This document shows, in pieces, positions 7,776 through 16,237 of a stretch of DNA of 64,000 bases; position 1 is the stretch's first letter; each line of letters opens with the position of its first letter. Both the position numbers and the translations under genes were made by a program. The notes under the pieces were generated by a model, which saw nothing but the letters and a program-made list of their open reading frames with translations, did not search any database and had not been told where the DNA came from. Origin of the DNA: Sphingomonadales bacterium (GTDB lineage Bacteria > Pseudomonadota > Alphaproteobacteria > Sphingomonadales > Sphingomonadaceae); contig CANIRZ010000004.1 in assembly GCA_947470185.1 (NCBI GenBank), forward strand, positions 32,378 through 96,377, given 5' to 3'.

Positions 7776-8747
7776 TTACGACTTTGGCTTGTCCGCCGGC
7801 AAACCTTCCAGCCAAGCCCCTACATCAGCAGCGCTTTTCTCGGGAATCTCCTCCATCGGGATATGCCCAACTGCAGGGTAAATGATCAGCCTTGCTTGCG
7901 GCATGGCGTCCGCAAACCACTGGGCAGCACTTACTGGGATCAAATTGTCTTCAGCCCCCCATAAAATCAAAACCGGCACTTTGATTCCCGCGAGCCGCTC
8001 TTTTGTACCGGGTGTCATGCTCTTGAAGTTGGCAAACCGTTGCATCGTTGCTTCGCGGTTGCCGGGGTATCGGTTGAGCTCCGAGTATCGATCAATAAGC
8101 TTGTCATCAATTTTGGACTGCACGCTCATGGACGTTTTGACGCTTGATTCAAAAACGCTTCGCGGAGCGATGAAACGTGCGGCTTCTTTAAGGACTGGCA
8201 TGCGCATCAGGCGAAAGCCAAGAGGTGTGTTCCCGGATTTTGCATAAGGTTGCCCGCTTGCATCGACGAGCAACATGGCATCAACTTTTTCGGGATGCCT
8301 GAGTGTATACAGCCAAGTAACGCCGCCGCCCATGGAGTTACCGCCGATGACGGCTTTATTGATTTTCAGTTTTACCAAGAGGCGGTCGACCACGCTAACA
8401 TAAGATGCATTATCATAAACGCCTGCGGGGTTCTTTCCGGTAAGGCCGTGGCCCGGAAGATCTAGTGAAATTACGCGATAATCCTTACCGAGAATTTTGA
8501 CCCATGGTTCCCATGTGTGCAACGATGCATTTGAACCGTGAATGAGGACGAGAACGCGCCCATCGGCCTTGCCTTCATCGCGATAATGCACACGCAGGCC
8601 AGGCTCCAATTCCGCAAAGCGCGACGTAGCGCTGCTATATTTGCTTTCCATCTGCGCGGCATCTGTGTCGGGCGCATAGCCCCAGACAAAGATCCCGGCG
8701 ACTGCAACCAGCAACAGGATAACAAGCCATTTGATTAGACGTTTCAT
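7776..8747 (-). CDS. Alpha/beta hydrolase with N-terminal membrane anchor
   Basis: 323 aa. An N-terminal hydrophobic helix (KWLVILLLVAVAGIFVWGY) anchors or exports the protein. The hydrolase core shows an HGSNAS oxyanion-hole block, nucleophile elbow GNSMGGG (Ser), an acidic residue in WGAEDNLIP and His in VGHIPMEE, so the triad is complete. The substrate is unknown; esterase or lipase-like activity is the family expectation. The ATG at 8747 has GGGGGAAG upstream; a longer frame without ribosome binding site was rejected. It is divergent from trcR, 162 nt away. Confidence 0.85.
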   Translation of the reverse strand: MKRLIKWLVILLLVAVAGIFVWGYAPDTDAAQMESKYSSATSRFAELEPGLRVHYRDEGKADGRVLVLIHGSNASLHTWEPWVKILGKDYRVISLDLPGHGLTGKNPAGVYDNASYVSVVDRLLVKLKINKAVIGGNSMGGGVTWLYTLRHPEKVDAMLLVDASGQPYAKSGNTPLGFRLMRMPVLKEAARFIAPRSVFESSVKTSMSVQSKIDDKLIDRYSELNRYPGNREATMQRFANFKSMTPGTKERLAGIKVPVLILWGAEDNLIPVSAAQWFADAMPQARLIIYPAVGHIPMEEIPEKSAADVGAWLEGLPADKPKS

Positions 8748-8909
8748 ATCTTCCCCCAAAACTCTTACTCGGGAATGCACATGTGGCGGTAAGCGCGCAA
8801 GTCCCAATACGCATTGCCGCTTGCCGATGCAGCAAAGTTCGCCTAACAAAGCTCCCAACACATTCAGGCCGTTCCGTAAGGGGCGGCCCTTATTATTGGA
8901 GCAAATGAC

Positions 8910-9611
8910 ATGGCCACCCCTTTGATGCCACATGCGACCGCAGCTTGGCTGGTCGACAACACAGGTTTGAGCTTCTCACAAATTGCTGACTTTTGTGGAA
9001 TTCATATCCTTGAAGTACAGGCGATGGCCGACGACATGACTGGCTCGAAATATACGGGTCGGGATCCCGTGCACGCCGGTGAATTGGCGATGGACGAAAT
9101 CGAAAAGGGACAGGCAGATGAGGATTATGTTCTCAAAATGTCGAAGGGTCCGGATCAGGTCCGTCGCACAAAAGGTCCCCGTTATACGCCAGTATCAAAG
9201 CGTCAGGACAAGCCAGACGGTATCGCGTGGCTTCTGCGAAACCACCCCGAAATTTCGGATGGCGCTATCTGCAAGTTGATCGGTACGACGCGCAATACAA
9301 TTGCGGCCATTCGTGAGCGGAGCCACTGGAATATTGCAGAAATTCAGGCGAAGGACCCTGTCACGCTTGGCCTGACTTCGCAGCGTGAGCTGGACGCCAT
9401 TGTTAATCGTGCCGCGAAGAAGGCTGGTATCGATAACACTGCCGCTAATGATGCACGTCTTGGAACAGATCGCGATGCGTTGATCGAAGAACTTCGCGCT
9501 GAGCGTACTGAGGCTGCGCGTCGCGCCGAAGCTGCGTTGAATGGTGAAGACGAAAATGTGGGCAAGGCAGAATTGACCGCCGACACATTATTCAAAAAAG
9601 CAGGCGAATAA
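8910..9611 (+). CDS. trcR: TrcR/DUF1013 cell-cycle transcriptional regulator
   Basis: 233 aa. The N-terminus (PHATAAWLVDNTGLSFSQIA) and a central block containing KRQDKPDGIAWLLRNHPEIS, followed by ICKLIGTTRNTI, are diagnostic of DUF1013. In Caulobacter this family is TrcR, a cell-cycle-controlled regulator. Two helix-turn-helix-like segments (about residues 15-40 and 105-135) are visible. The C-terminus is an Ala/Glu/Arg-rich predicted coiled coil. GGAG lies 8 nt upstream of the ATG. It is transcribed alone, followed by a hairpin. Confidence 0.9.
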   Translation: MATPLMPHATAAWLVDNTGLSFSQIADFCGIHILEVQAMADDMTGSKYTGRDPVHAGELAMDEIEKGQADEDYVLKMSKGPDQVRRTKGPRYTPVSKRQDKPDGIAWLLRNHPEISDGAICKLIGTTRNTIAAIRERSHWNIAEIQAKDPVTLGLTSQRELDAIVNRAAKKAGIDNTAANDARLGTDRDALIEELRAERTEAARRAEAALNGEDENVGKAELTADTLFKKAGE

Positions 9612-9626
9612 TCGTCACGCCATCAT

Positions 9627-9650
9627 TGCCTTAATCGCTTGATTAAGGCA
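9627..9650 (+). terminator. Hairpin downstream of trcR
   Basis: Perfect 10-bp inverted repeat (TGCCTTAATC / GATTAAGGCA) with a GCTT loop, 16 nt after the trcR stop. It is followed by a G-rich run rather than T's, so it is a weak or Rho-assisted terminator, or a 3'-end stabiliser. Confidence 0.5.
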
Positions 9651-9660
9651 CGGCGGGGGG

Positions 9661-10761
9661 ATGGCATCTAACACACCCCCCGCGTATGACGCGTCGCTAG
9701 CCGACCACGGATTTGAAGCAAAAGAGCTAAAAGGGCTTACATATCCTTTGGGCGAGCATGCCCCGCAATATGGTGAAATATACCCGATTGCGCCCGACAT
9801 GGGCTGGACGCGTATGCCGGTTCCGGGCAATTTAGCACATATCAATTTATGGCTGCTCGATGAAGCCGATGGCGGATATGCCATTGCGGATACCGGCTTG
9901 TTCATGCCGCCAACCATCGAAATGTGGAAGGCGATGTTTGCAGGCGCATTGGCTGACCGACAGCTAAAGCGAATCTTTGTAACGCACTTTCATCCCGATC
10001 ATGTCGGTTGTGCTGGCTGGTTGGCGAACAAGTTCAAGGTTCCAATCTGGATGAACCGGACCGAATGGTTGATGGCGCGGATGTTGATCGCTGAACAGCT
10101 AGAGCATCCTCCAGAAGACGTCCTCAGCAACCGGCGATTCTCAGGCTATGACGAACAGCGTATCGACACGATGCGTCAAGCTGGCTGGGGCGGTTTTGCG
10201 CGCGCAGTGTCGCGGCTGCCCACTGGACATGTGCGCATGGACGATGGGCAAGTCATTCGGGTCGGTCAACGCGATTGGACGGTAATGACGGGTGGTGGGC
10301 ACACGCCCGAACATGCGAGCCTTGTGGATTTTACCAACAATATGATCATCGCGGGTGACCAGATTTTGCCGCGCATTACATCCAATGTGTCGGTCATGGA
10401 TAGCGAGCCGGAGGCCGACCCGCTGGGTGAATGGCTAGCATCGATTGCGAAATTCCGGGAGGCGTTGCCTGCAGATATGCTCGTTTTACCAGCGCATGGG
10501 GAACCTTTTACGGGCGTGCATGTCCGATTGGACAAGCTTGCATCTGGACATCACGAACGACTTGACCGACTTGAGTTGGAACTGCGTACAACCGAAATGC
10601 GTGCCGTCGATACGTTCACTCTCTTATTCGAACGCGAAATTGACGATACTGTTTACGGACTCGCGACAGGCGAGGCGCAAGCACATTTGCGGCATTTGCA
10701 TTTTGCGGGACGGATAAAATGTGAAATTCGCGATGGCGTTGGCTGGTATCACGCGGCATGA
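9661..10761 (+). CDS. MBL-fold metallo-hydrolase
   Basis: 366 aa metallo-beta-lactamase-fold enzyme. THFHPDH at 108-114 is the HxHxDH metal motif; later ligands are likely GGGHTPEH near 214-221, AGDQIL near 240 and PAHGEPF near 278. The C-terminal about 80 residues, including HLRHLHFAGR, look like the winged-helix tail seen in LACTB2-like proteins. Substrates in this family are thioesters or nucleic acids. It sits 7 nt before the acyl-CoA ligase gene, which suggests thioester metabolism. Confidence 0.82.
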   Translation: MASNTPPAYDASLADHGFEAKELKGLTYPLGEHAPQYGEIYPIAPDMGWTRMPVPGNLAHINLWLLDEADGGYAIADTGLFMPPTIEMWKAMFAGALADRQLKRIFVTHFHPDHVGCAGWLANKFKVPIWMNRTEWLMARMLIAEQLEHPPEDVLSNRRFSGYDEQRIDTMRQAGWGGFARAVSRLPTGHVRMDDGQVIRVGQRDWTVMTGGGHTPEHASLVDFTNNMIIAGDQILPRITSNVSVMDSEPEADPLGEWLASIAKFREALPADMLVLPAHGEPFTGVHVRLDKLASGHHERLDRLELELRTTEMRAVDTFTLLFEREIDDTVYGLATGEAQAHLRHLHFAGRIKCEIRDGVGWYHAA

Positions 10762-10768
10762 TGTGGGC

Positions 10769-12451
10769 ATGACGCAGAGTATCTGGAACCGTAATTACCT
10801 GCATCCCGTCAAGTGGGATCAGCAATTTCCCGCATTGGCGCTGCACGATATGTTTTTCCAATCGGCAGAACGCATGGGCCGTGCGGCGATGGCAGATTTC
10901 ATGGGCCGCAAATATAGCTATGCTGAAATGGCAGCAACTGTCCGGCGGGTTGCGCGCGGACTGCAAGACAAAGGCATTGGCAAGGGCGACCAAATTGGCC
11001 TCTTCTTGCCCAATGTGCCGCAGTATATCGCGGCGTATTACGGGGCGCTGGCCGCAGGGGCGACGGTGGTCAATTTCTCACCGCTATACACAGTTGACGA
11101 ACTGGCGCATCAGGTAGCCGACAGCGGCACGTCGATCCTGATCACGGTATCGGCGGCTGCTTTGCTGCCTACCGCCATGAAGGTGTTAGACAATAGCAGC
11201 CTGAAAGAACTTATTGTCGGAAGCGTATCTGAAGCCCTGCCAAAGGCCAAAGGCTGGGCATACCGTTTGTTCAAACGGAACGAGATTGCCGCGCTTCCTT
11301 CGGACAGCCGCGTTTCGTCCTATGCCGAATTGGTAGCTAACATTGGCGATTATGCGGTTCAACCTTGCATGCCCGAAAAAGACATCGCACAGTTGCAATA
11401 TACAGGCGGAACGACGGGCACGCCGAAAGGCGCCATGCTGAGCCATCAAAATATCACCGCCAACGCTCGGCAAATCAACATGCTTGATCCCCATAGCCGA
11501 AACAATCAGCCTAACGAACCATTGGACGACCGTATCTTAGGTGTGCTGCCCTTTTTCCATGTTTTCGCAAATGCTACTGTTTTGAACCGTACGGTTGAAA
11601 ACGGCGGTGAAATTGTGATGCTTCCCCGATTTGAGGCAAAAGCGGCTTTGGCGGCGATTACGCGGACCAAAGTGACATCACTTCCGGGCGTGCCAACGAT
11701 GTATCAGGCTTTGCTGGATTGCCCTGACCTAGGAAAAACTGACTTCACGAGTTTGCGCGCCTGCATATCCGGGGGCGCGCCATTGGCGGCTGAATTGAAA
11801 GAGCGATTTGAAACGCTTACCGGAGCTGTAGTTATTGAAGGCTATGGCTTGACCGAAAGCTCTGGCGTCGTGTCCTGCAATCCATATGAAGGCAGAAACA
11901 AGATTGGCAGTATCGGGCAACCTGTGCCCGGAACCAATATCAAACTTGTCGATAAGGAAGACCCAAGCAAGCCGGCACCCAAAGGCGAACCCGGCGAACT
12001 TACATTTTCGGGTCCGCAGGTCATGTGCGGTTATTGGAACCGGCCTGATGCCGACGCTGAGGTGTTTCTTGGTAAGTTTCTGCGCACGGGTGATGTTGCG
12101 ACAATTGACGATGACGGCTTCATCCATATCGTAGACCGATTGAAGGATATGATTGCTGTCGGCGGGTTCAAGGTATTCCCAAGTCAGGTCGAAGACATTC
12201 TCTACAAACATCCTGCGGTTAAGGAGGCCCTCGTCATTGGCGTCGCTGATGCCTATCTCGGCGAGATACCGCGCGCGTTCGTTACTTTGCAGGACGGTGC
12301 TACCGAAGATGGCGCGGCGCTTACCGTTTGGCTCAACCCGAAGCTTGGCAAGCATGAGCGTGTCCAAGGCGTCACTATCATGGATGATTTGCCAAAAACG
12401 ATGATCGGTAAACTTGACCGTAAGGCGTTGCGGTTGGCGTTAGGGTCTTAA
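10769..12451 (+). CDS. fadD: Long-chain fatty acid-CoA ligase (FadD-like)
   Basis: 560 aa ANL-superfamily enzyme that activates fatty acids to acyl-CoA. The P-loop QYTGGTTGTPKGA is near residue 211, the A5 motif GYGLTES near 358, the A7 block FLRTGD near 430, and the C-terminal lysine is in MIGKLDRKAL. The ATG at 10769 (MTQSIWNRNY) was chosen because an upstream in-frame ATG would overlap the MBL gene by 41 nt. It follows the MBL gene closely and precedes dinB by 13 nt, so the three may share a transcript. Confidence 0.9.
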   Translation: MTQSIWNRNYLHPVKWDQQFPALALHDMFFQSAERMGRAAMADFMGRKYSYAEMAATVRRVARGLQDKGIGKGDQIGLFLPNVPQYIAAYYGALAAGATVVNFSPLYTVDELAHQVADSGTSILITVSAAALLPTAMKVLDNSSLKELIVGSVSEALPKAKGWAYRLFKRNEIAALPSDSRVSSYAELVANIGDYAVQPCMPEKDIAQLQYTGGTTGTPKGAMLSHQNITANARQINMLDPHSRNNQPNEPLDDRILGVLPFFHVFANATVLNRTVENGGEIVMLPRFEAKAALAAITRTKVTSLPGVPTMYQALLDCPDLGKTDFTSLRACISGGAPLAAELKERFETLTGAVVIEGYGLTESSGVVSCNPYEGRNKIGSIGQPVPGTNIKLVDKEDPSKPAPKGEPGELTFSGPQVMCGYWNRPDADAEVFLGKFLRTGDVATIDDDGFIHIVDRLKDMIAVGGFKVFPSQVEDILYKHPAVKEALVIGVADAYLGEIPRAFVTLQDGATEDGAALTVWLNPKLGKHERVQGVTIMDDLPKTMIGKLDRKALRLALGS

Positions 12452-12464
12452 GCGTCCGGCGGTG

Positions 12465-13562
12465 ATGGAAAGCGATCCCGCTGTCATCCGTAAGATTATC
12501 CATGTCGATATGGATGCGTTTTACGCCAGTGTGGAACAGCGCGATAACCCCGACCTGCGCGGCAAGCCAGTAGCTGTAGGGGGCTCGTCCAAACGTGGCG
12601 TTGTCGCCGCAGCGAGTTACGAGGCCCGGGCGTTCGGTGTGCGCTCGGCCATGCCCTCGGTGACAGCGCAGCGACAGTGCCCCGACCTTATTTTCGTCAA
12701 ACCAAGGTTTGAGGCTTACAAAGCTGTCTCGCAGCAAATCCGCGACATATTTGCGCGGCACACGGACCTAATTCAGCCGCTATCGCTTGATGAGGCTTAT
12801 CTTGATGTTACCCATGACAAGCAAGGCATTGGATCGGCAGTGCAGGTAGCCAAGGCTATTCGCGCGGCTATTCGCGAGGAAACGGGTCTAACCGCGAGTG
12901 CGGGGGTAAGTTACAACAAATTTATCGCCAAGCTGGCGAGCGACCAGAATAAGCCAGACGGTATGTGCGTCATCCTGCCAGACCAGGGCCCGGACTTTGT
13001 TGCCAGCTTGCCGGTCCGCCGCTTCCATGGTGTCGGTCCCCGTACCGCCGAGAAGATGGCAAAGCTTGGCGTAAACAGCGGCGCTGACCTAGCGCAAAAG
13101 GATGAAGCTTGGCTGACGCAGCATTTTGGCAGTTGGGGCGGCTATCTCTTTTGGGCAGCGCGGGGTGTCGATCATCGCCCGGTAAATGCAAACGCGGTGC
13201 GCAAATCCATCGGTGCAGAAAGTACGTATTCCGAAGATAAGCGCAGTGAAGCCGAACTTCGTGCTGCGTTGGACGAAATTATCGACATTGTTTGGGACCG
13301 CATCAATCGCCACCAAGCGCAGGGCCGGACTTTGGTGCTTAAGGCGCGCTACTCGGACTTTCGTACAGTGACCCGGTCGCGCACCACGGGCCAATTAATT
13401 GCGGACCGCAGGGCTGTTGCGCAGCTTGGCCATGTGCTGTTGGATCAGATTTTGCCAGTTGAGATGGGGGTCCGGCTGCTTGGCTTGACGCTGTCTGGAC
13501 TCGTGGACCAAAACAATGCGGCCATTGATGAAACACCCCAAGGGCGCTTTACATTTGATTGA
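12465..13562 (+). CDS. dinB: DNA polymerase IV
   Basis: 365 aa Y-family translesion polymerase. Catalytic acidic motifs are visible as HVDMDAFYASVE near residues 11-22 and LSLDEAYLDV near 102, and YNKFIAKLAS is the conserved block after the palm. Thumb and little-finger regions follow at normal length. The C-terminus (QGRFTFD) is a plausible but imperfect beta-clamp-binding peptide. The start is ATG at 12465, with a GTG one codon earlier as alternative. No LexA-like box is seen upstream; it may be read through from fadD. Confidence 0.92.
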   Translation: MESDPAVIRKIIHVDMDAFYASVEQRDNPDLRGKPVAVGGSSKRGVVAAASYEARAFGVRSAMPSVTAQRQCPDLIFVKPRFEAYKAVSQQIRDIFARHTDLIQPLSLDEAYLDVTHDKQGIGSAVQVAKAIRAAIREETGLTASAGVSYNKFIAKLASDQNKPDGMCVILPDQGPDFVASLPVRRFHGVGPRTAEKMAKLGVNSGADLAQKDEAWLTQHFGSWGGYLFWAARGVDHRPVNANAVRKSIGAESTYSEDKRSEAELRAALDEIIDIVWDRINRHQAQGRTLVLKARYSDFRTVTRSRTTGQLIADRRAVAQLGHVLLDQILPVEMGVRLLGLTLSGLVDQNNAAIDETPQGRFTFD

Positions 13563-13627
13563 TTGAAAATTGAAATAATCTGTCATATATCATAAAACTG
13601 TTATGCACATGTAATACAGGAACTGAT

Positions 13628-14272
13628 ATGGCCCGCCCCCATACTGATATTGAAGCCGGACGAAATGCGTTGCTTGAGGTGGTAGACGATTTGGTCCGCA
13701 AGCGCGGCGCCGTAGACATCTCCATGACAGATTTGGCCGCGGCTGCAGGCATGTCCGCGTCCAACCTGTATCGATTTTTCGACAACAAAGAAGCTTTGCT
13801 TGAGGCTGTAGCCGAACGTTTCTTTGCTGAAAAAATACGGATCATGGTCGAAGTTACGGAATCCGACTTGCCGGTTCGCGACAAAATGTACCAATATTTT
13901 GCACGACGTTATCTGGCGAATGTCGAACAATATGAGTCGGAGCCTGACCTGCTGAAAAGCTACCTTGAAATCGGTCAGCAATATTTTGAAGTGGTACGCG
14001 GCTATGTTGACCTTGGAGATCATTATCTGTCGCTGATAGTTGCAGAGGCAATGGAGCAAGGCTACTTTGAAGGCCATTCGATCGACGAGACCGTGTCCAT
14101 CATCAATCAAATGGTTCAATGCTACACCAATCCAGACGCACTTTTTTACATTGGTACGGCAAAGCTAAAAATTGAGAAGCTGGCATTAATTGTAGATACG
14201 ATTTTTGCGGGGCTTCGCAAAATGTCGGTACCGAGAACCGCCGGCCAACCGCATATCAAAATCGTTTCGTGA
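13628..14272 (+). CDS. TetR/AcrR family transcriptional regulator
   Basis: 214 aa. The N-terminal helix-turn-helix (about residues 12-58) has the TetR pattern: SMTDLAAAAGMSASNLYRFFDNKEALLEAV. The C-terminal ligand-binding part is not assignable to a ligand. AGGA lies about 8 nt before the ATG. The 65 nt upstream are AT-rich and probably contain its promoter and own operator, but no clean palindrome is evident. Target genes are unknown; flanking acyl-CoA metabolism genes are candidates. Confidence 0.85.
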   Translation: MARPHTDIEAGRNALLEVVDDLVRKRGAVDISMTDLAAAAGMSASNLYRFFDNKEALLEAVAERFFAEKIRIMVEVTESDLPVRDKMYQYFARRYLANVEQYESEPDLLKSYLEIGQQYFEVVRGYVDLGDHYLSLIVAEAMEQGYFEGHSIDETVSIINQMVQCYTNPDALFYIGTAKLKIEKLALIVDTIFAGLRKMSVPRTAGQPHIKIVS

Positions 14273-14274
14273 AT

Positions 14275-14302
14275 TGTGCCAATTTCTGTGCTGTCTGGCA
14301 CA
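14275..14302 (+). terminator. Weak inverted repeat after the TetR gene
   Basis: TGTGCCA (14275-14281) and TGGCACA (14296-14302) form 7-bp arms with a 14-nt loop immediately after the stop codon. There is no T-run. It is a possible transcript end between the regulator and the tRNA-like gene. Confidence 0.3.
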
Positions 14303-14325
14303 TGCCCGCATCTGTCTTAACCGAG

Positions 14326-14397
14326 GGGTGATTAGCTTAGTGGTAGACCACATCCTTGATACGGGTGGGGCCACAAGTTCAAACCTTGTATTGCCCA
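14326..14397 (+). tRNA. Degenerate tRNA-like gene, Val-derived body with GAU anticodon
   Basis: A 72-nt cloverleaf can be drawn. The acceptor GGGTGAT pairs with ATTGCCC (two G-T wobbles), the anticodon stem CATCC/GGGTG holds loop TTGATAC with anticodon GAT at 14358-14360, and the T arm ACAAG-TTCAAAC-CTTGT is perfect. The body resembles alphaproteobacterial tRNA-Val(GAC), differing mostly by transitions. Defects: a C-C mismatch in the D stem (GCTT with GACC), and a 3' end reading ACCC rather than ACCA. It is either a decaying tRNA-Val copy or an unusual tRNA reading the Ile codon AUC. Confidence 0.6.
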
Positions 14398-14476
14398 CCC
14401 TTCCAAGCATAATCACTTTTACAATGTCTTGATGCTGATTTAAGCATACGATTAAATCTAAGGGGGAGAGCTTTTG

Positions 14477-14890
14477 ATGCGTATAGAAAACGCAATGTTT
14501 CCAACAATGGAGCAGGCGACATCATTTTTCGGTGGCGCCGAAAATGGGCCGTTTGTCATGACCAATTTGCTGAAATTCAAAGACAAAGCGGAATATGCTG
14601 ATGGCAGTGATGCCGGCCTGTCGGGCGCAGATGCTTATGCTCGTTATGGTAAGGGGATTCAGGCCTGCCTTGCGGCCGTGGGTGGCCGGCAGGTTTACGC
14701 CGGACCAGTCACTGGACTGATGATTGGAGATGTTGAAGAGCTATGGGATATGGTCGCTTTGGTCGAATATCCATCACTTGCTGCCATGCAGAAAATGGTG
14801 TCTTCACCGGAATATCAGGCCATCGAAATCCATCGCAAAGCAGGGCTGTCCGGTCAACTTAACATCCGCACCAGCCAGATTGGAAACTAA
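14477..14890 (+). CDS. DUF1330-like ferredoxin-fold protein
   Basis: 137 aa. The pattern PFVMTNLLKFKDKAEY followed by AYARYGKGI and, near the end, VALVEYPSLAAMQKMVSSPEYQAI matches the dimeric alpha/beta-barrel DUF1330 family (small ferredoxin-fold proteins of unknown enzymology). The ATG at 14477 has GGGGGAGAG at proper spacing; a TTG one codon earlier is less likely. It is followed after 1 nt by the nitronate monooxygenase-like gene, so the two are co-transcribed. Confidence 0.78.
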   Translation: MRIENAMFPTMEQATSFFGGAENGPFVMTNLLKFKDKAEYADGSDAGLSGADAYARYGKGIQACLAAVGGRQVYAGPVTGLMIGDVEELWDMVALVEYPSLAAMQKMVSSPEYQAIEIHRKAGLSGQLNIRTSQIGN

Positions 14891-14891
14891 T

Positions 14892-15833
14892 ATGAAACCG
14901 ATAAACAACCGCATGACTGAGCTGCTTGGTGTCGAATATCCTATAATCCAGGCGCCCATGGGTTGGATCGCGCGCGCGCAACTTGCGTCCGCCGTTTCCA
15001 ACGCGGGCGGCCTTGGCATCATCGAAACATCATCGGGGCAGTTAGATGAAGTGCGCGCCGAAATCATCAAGATGCGTGAGCTGACCGATAAACCTTTCGG
15101 CGTGAACATCGCCCAAGCCTTTGTGCGGGACCCCGGCATTGTGGATTTTGTTGTCGACCAAGGCATAAAGTTTGTGACCACCTCAGCCGGCGATCCTAAT
15201 AAATATTGCGGTCCGCTAAAGGCCGCGGGGCTTACCGTATTCCACGTTGTCCCAACGCTTGCTGGCGCATTGAAAGCCATCGACGCGGGCGTAGATGGCC
15301 TTGTTGTTGAAGGCGGCGAAGGCGGCGGTTTCAAAAATCCCAAGGATGTGGCGTTGATGGTTTTGCTGCCGCTCATCCGAAGCAAAGTCGATGTGCCAAT
15401 CGTCGCCGCTGGCGGCATTGTCTGTGGACGGACAATGGCTGCGGCTTTCGCGCTCGGCGCAGAGGCGGTGCAGATGGGTACACGCATGGTCAGCGCGGCG
15501 GAATCGCCGGTGCATCAGAACTGGAAAGACGCCATCATCAACGCGAAAGAAACGGACACGCTGTTCTTGAATCGCCACGGTCCCGGTCCAGCATTGCGCG
15601 CATTGCGCACGGAACGGACGACGAAGTTGGACATGGAGCCTTCAGACAATATCATGGGTGAAATGCGCGGCGTGCTCGATCTGTATTTCGGCGGCGACAT
15701 GGAGGCGGCGATTGCGCTTTCGGGGCAAGTTGCCGGACGCATTGATACAGTAAAACCCGCCAAGCAGATCATCGACGAAGTGATGGACGAGTTTTATGCT
15801 GTCATGAACGATTTGCGGCACGGTTATCTTTAG
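14892..15833 (+). CDS. Nitronate monooxygenase-like FMN oxidoreductase
   Basis: 313 aa TIM-barrel flavoprotein. YPIIQAPMGWIA near residue 16, VEGGEGGG near 139 and AAGGI...ALGAEAVQMGTRM near 177-200 match the nitronate monooxygenase/2-nitropropane dioxygenase family, which also includes FabK-type enoyl-ACP reductases. It probably oxidises a nitroalkane or reduces an enoyl thioester with FMN; the lipid-rich neighbourhood leaves both open. Conventional ribosome binding signal is weak, so translation may be coupled to the DUF1330-like gene 1 nt upstream. Confidence 0.82.
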   Translation: MKPINNRMTELLGVEYPIIQAPMGWIARAQLASAVSNAGGLGIIETSSGQLDEVRAEIIKMRELTDKPFGVNIAQAFVRDPGIVDFVVDQGIKFVTTSAGDPNKYCGPLKAAGLTVFHVVPTLAGALKAIDAGVDGLVVEGGEGGGFKNPKDVALMVLLPLIRSKVDVPIVAAGGIVCGRTMAAAFALGAEAVQMGTRMVSAAESPVHQNWKDAIINAKETDTLFLNRHGPGPALRALRTERTTKLDMEPSDNIMGEMRGVLDLYFGGDMEAAIALSGQVAGRIDTVKPAKQIIDEVMDEFYAVMNDLRHGYL

Positions 15834-15841
15834 GAGCTGAT

Positions 15842-16237
15842 TTGGACCCTGTCCTTGAAGCCTTTTTGAGCGATCCAGCGGCGGATGTTTCGGCGTTGCA
15901 TGATGTTGCGCGGATCAAAGGGATATTGGAGCAATGCGGCCGCGAAGGCCGCGCGATTAGCTATTCTGAGCTTTTGTTGAACCTTGGTTTTCGTTTTACG
16001 CGGCCCAAAATGCGGGCGGTGTGCAAGACGCTGGATAAAATTGACCAGAGGACGCTCGAAGAAGGCAGGCCTGCGCTTGCGGTCCTCGTGGTGCGCGAAG
16101 GCGATGGCCTGCCCGGGCAGGGTTGGTGGACCGGGCGGACGGATTATCAAGGTGAATGGATTGGGCCGCAAGCCCACGCCCATATCCGTAAGTTACAGGA
16201 CGCCGTATTTGGATATTGGCAAGAAGGGCCATTTTGA
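15842..16237 (+). CDS. 131-aa conserved hypothetical protein, TTG start
   Basis: I do not recognise a named family. AGGAG at 15832-15836, overlapping the previous stop, lies 5 nt before TTG at 15842 and decides the start; no ATG is available. The middle (ISYSELLLNLGFRF) followed by LAVLVVREGDGLPGQGWW looks like a winged-helix module in which a short helix pair is followed by a P-x-L-x-V-x-V and GLPG-G tail, reminiscent of alkyltransferase-like DNA-binding folds; this is weak inference. It overlaps the phosphotransferase gene by 4 nt. Confidence 0.7.
   Translation: MDPVLEAFLSDPAADVSALHDVARIKGILEQCGREGRAISYSELLLNLGFRFTRPKMRAVCKTLDKIDQRTLEEGRPALAVLVVREGDGLPGQGWWTGRTDYQGEWIGPQAHAHIRKLQDAVFGYWQEGPF

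Noticed and set aside
11729..12367. 212-codon frame antisense to the acyl-CoA ligase
   Set aside because: It has no recognisable motif; the ligase covers it with clear conserved motifs.
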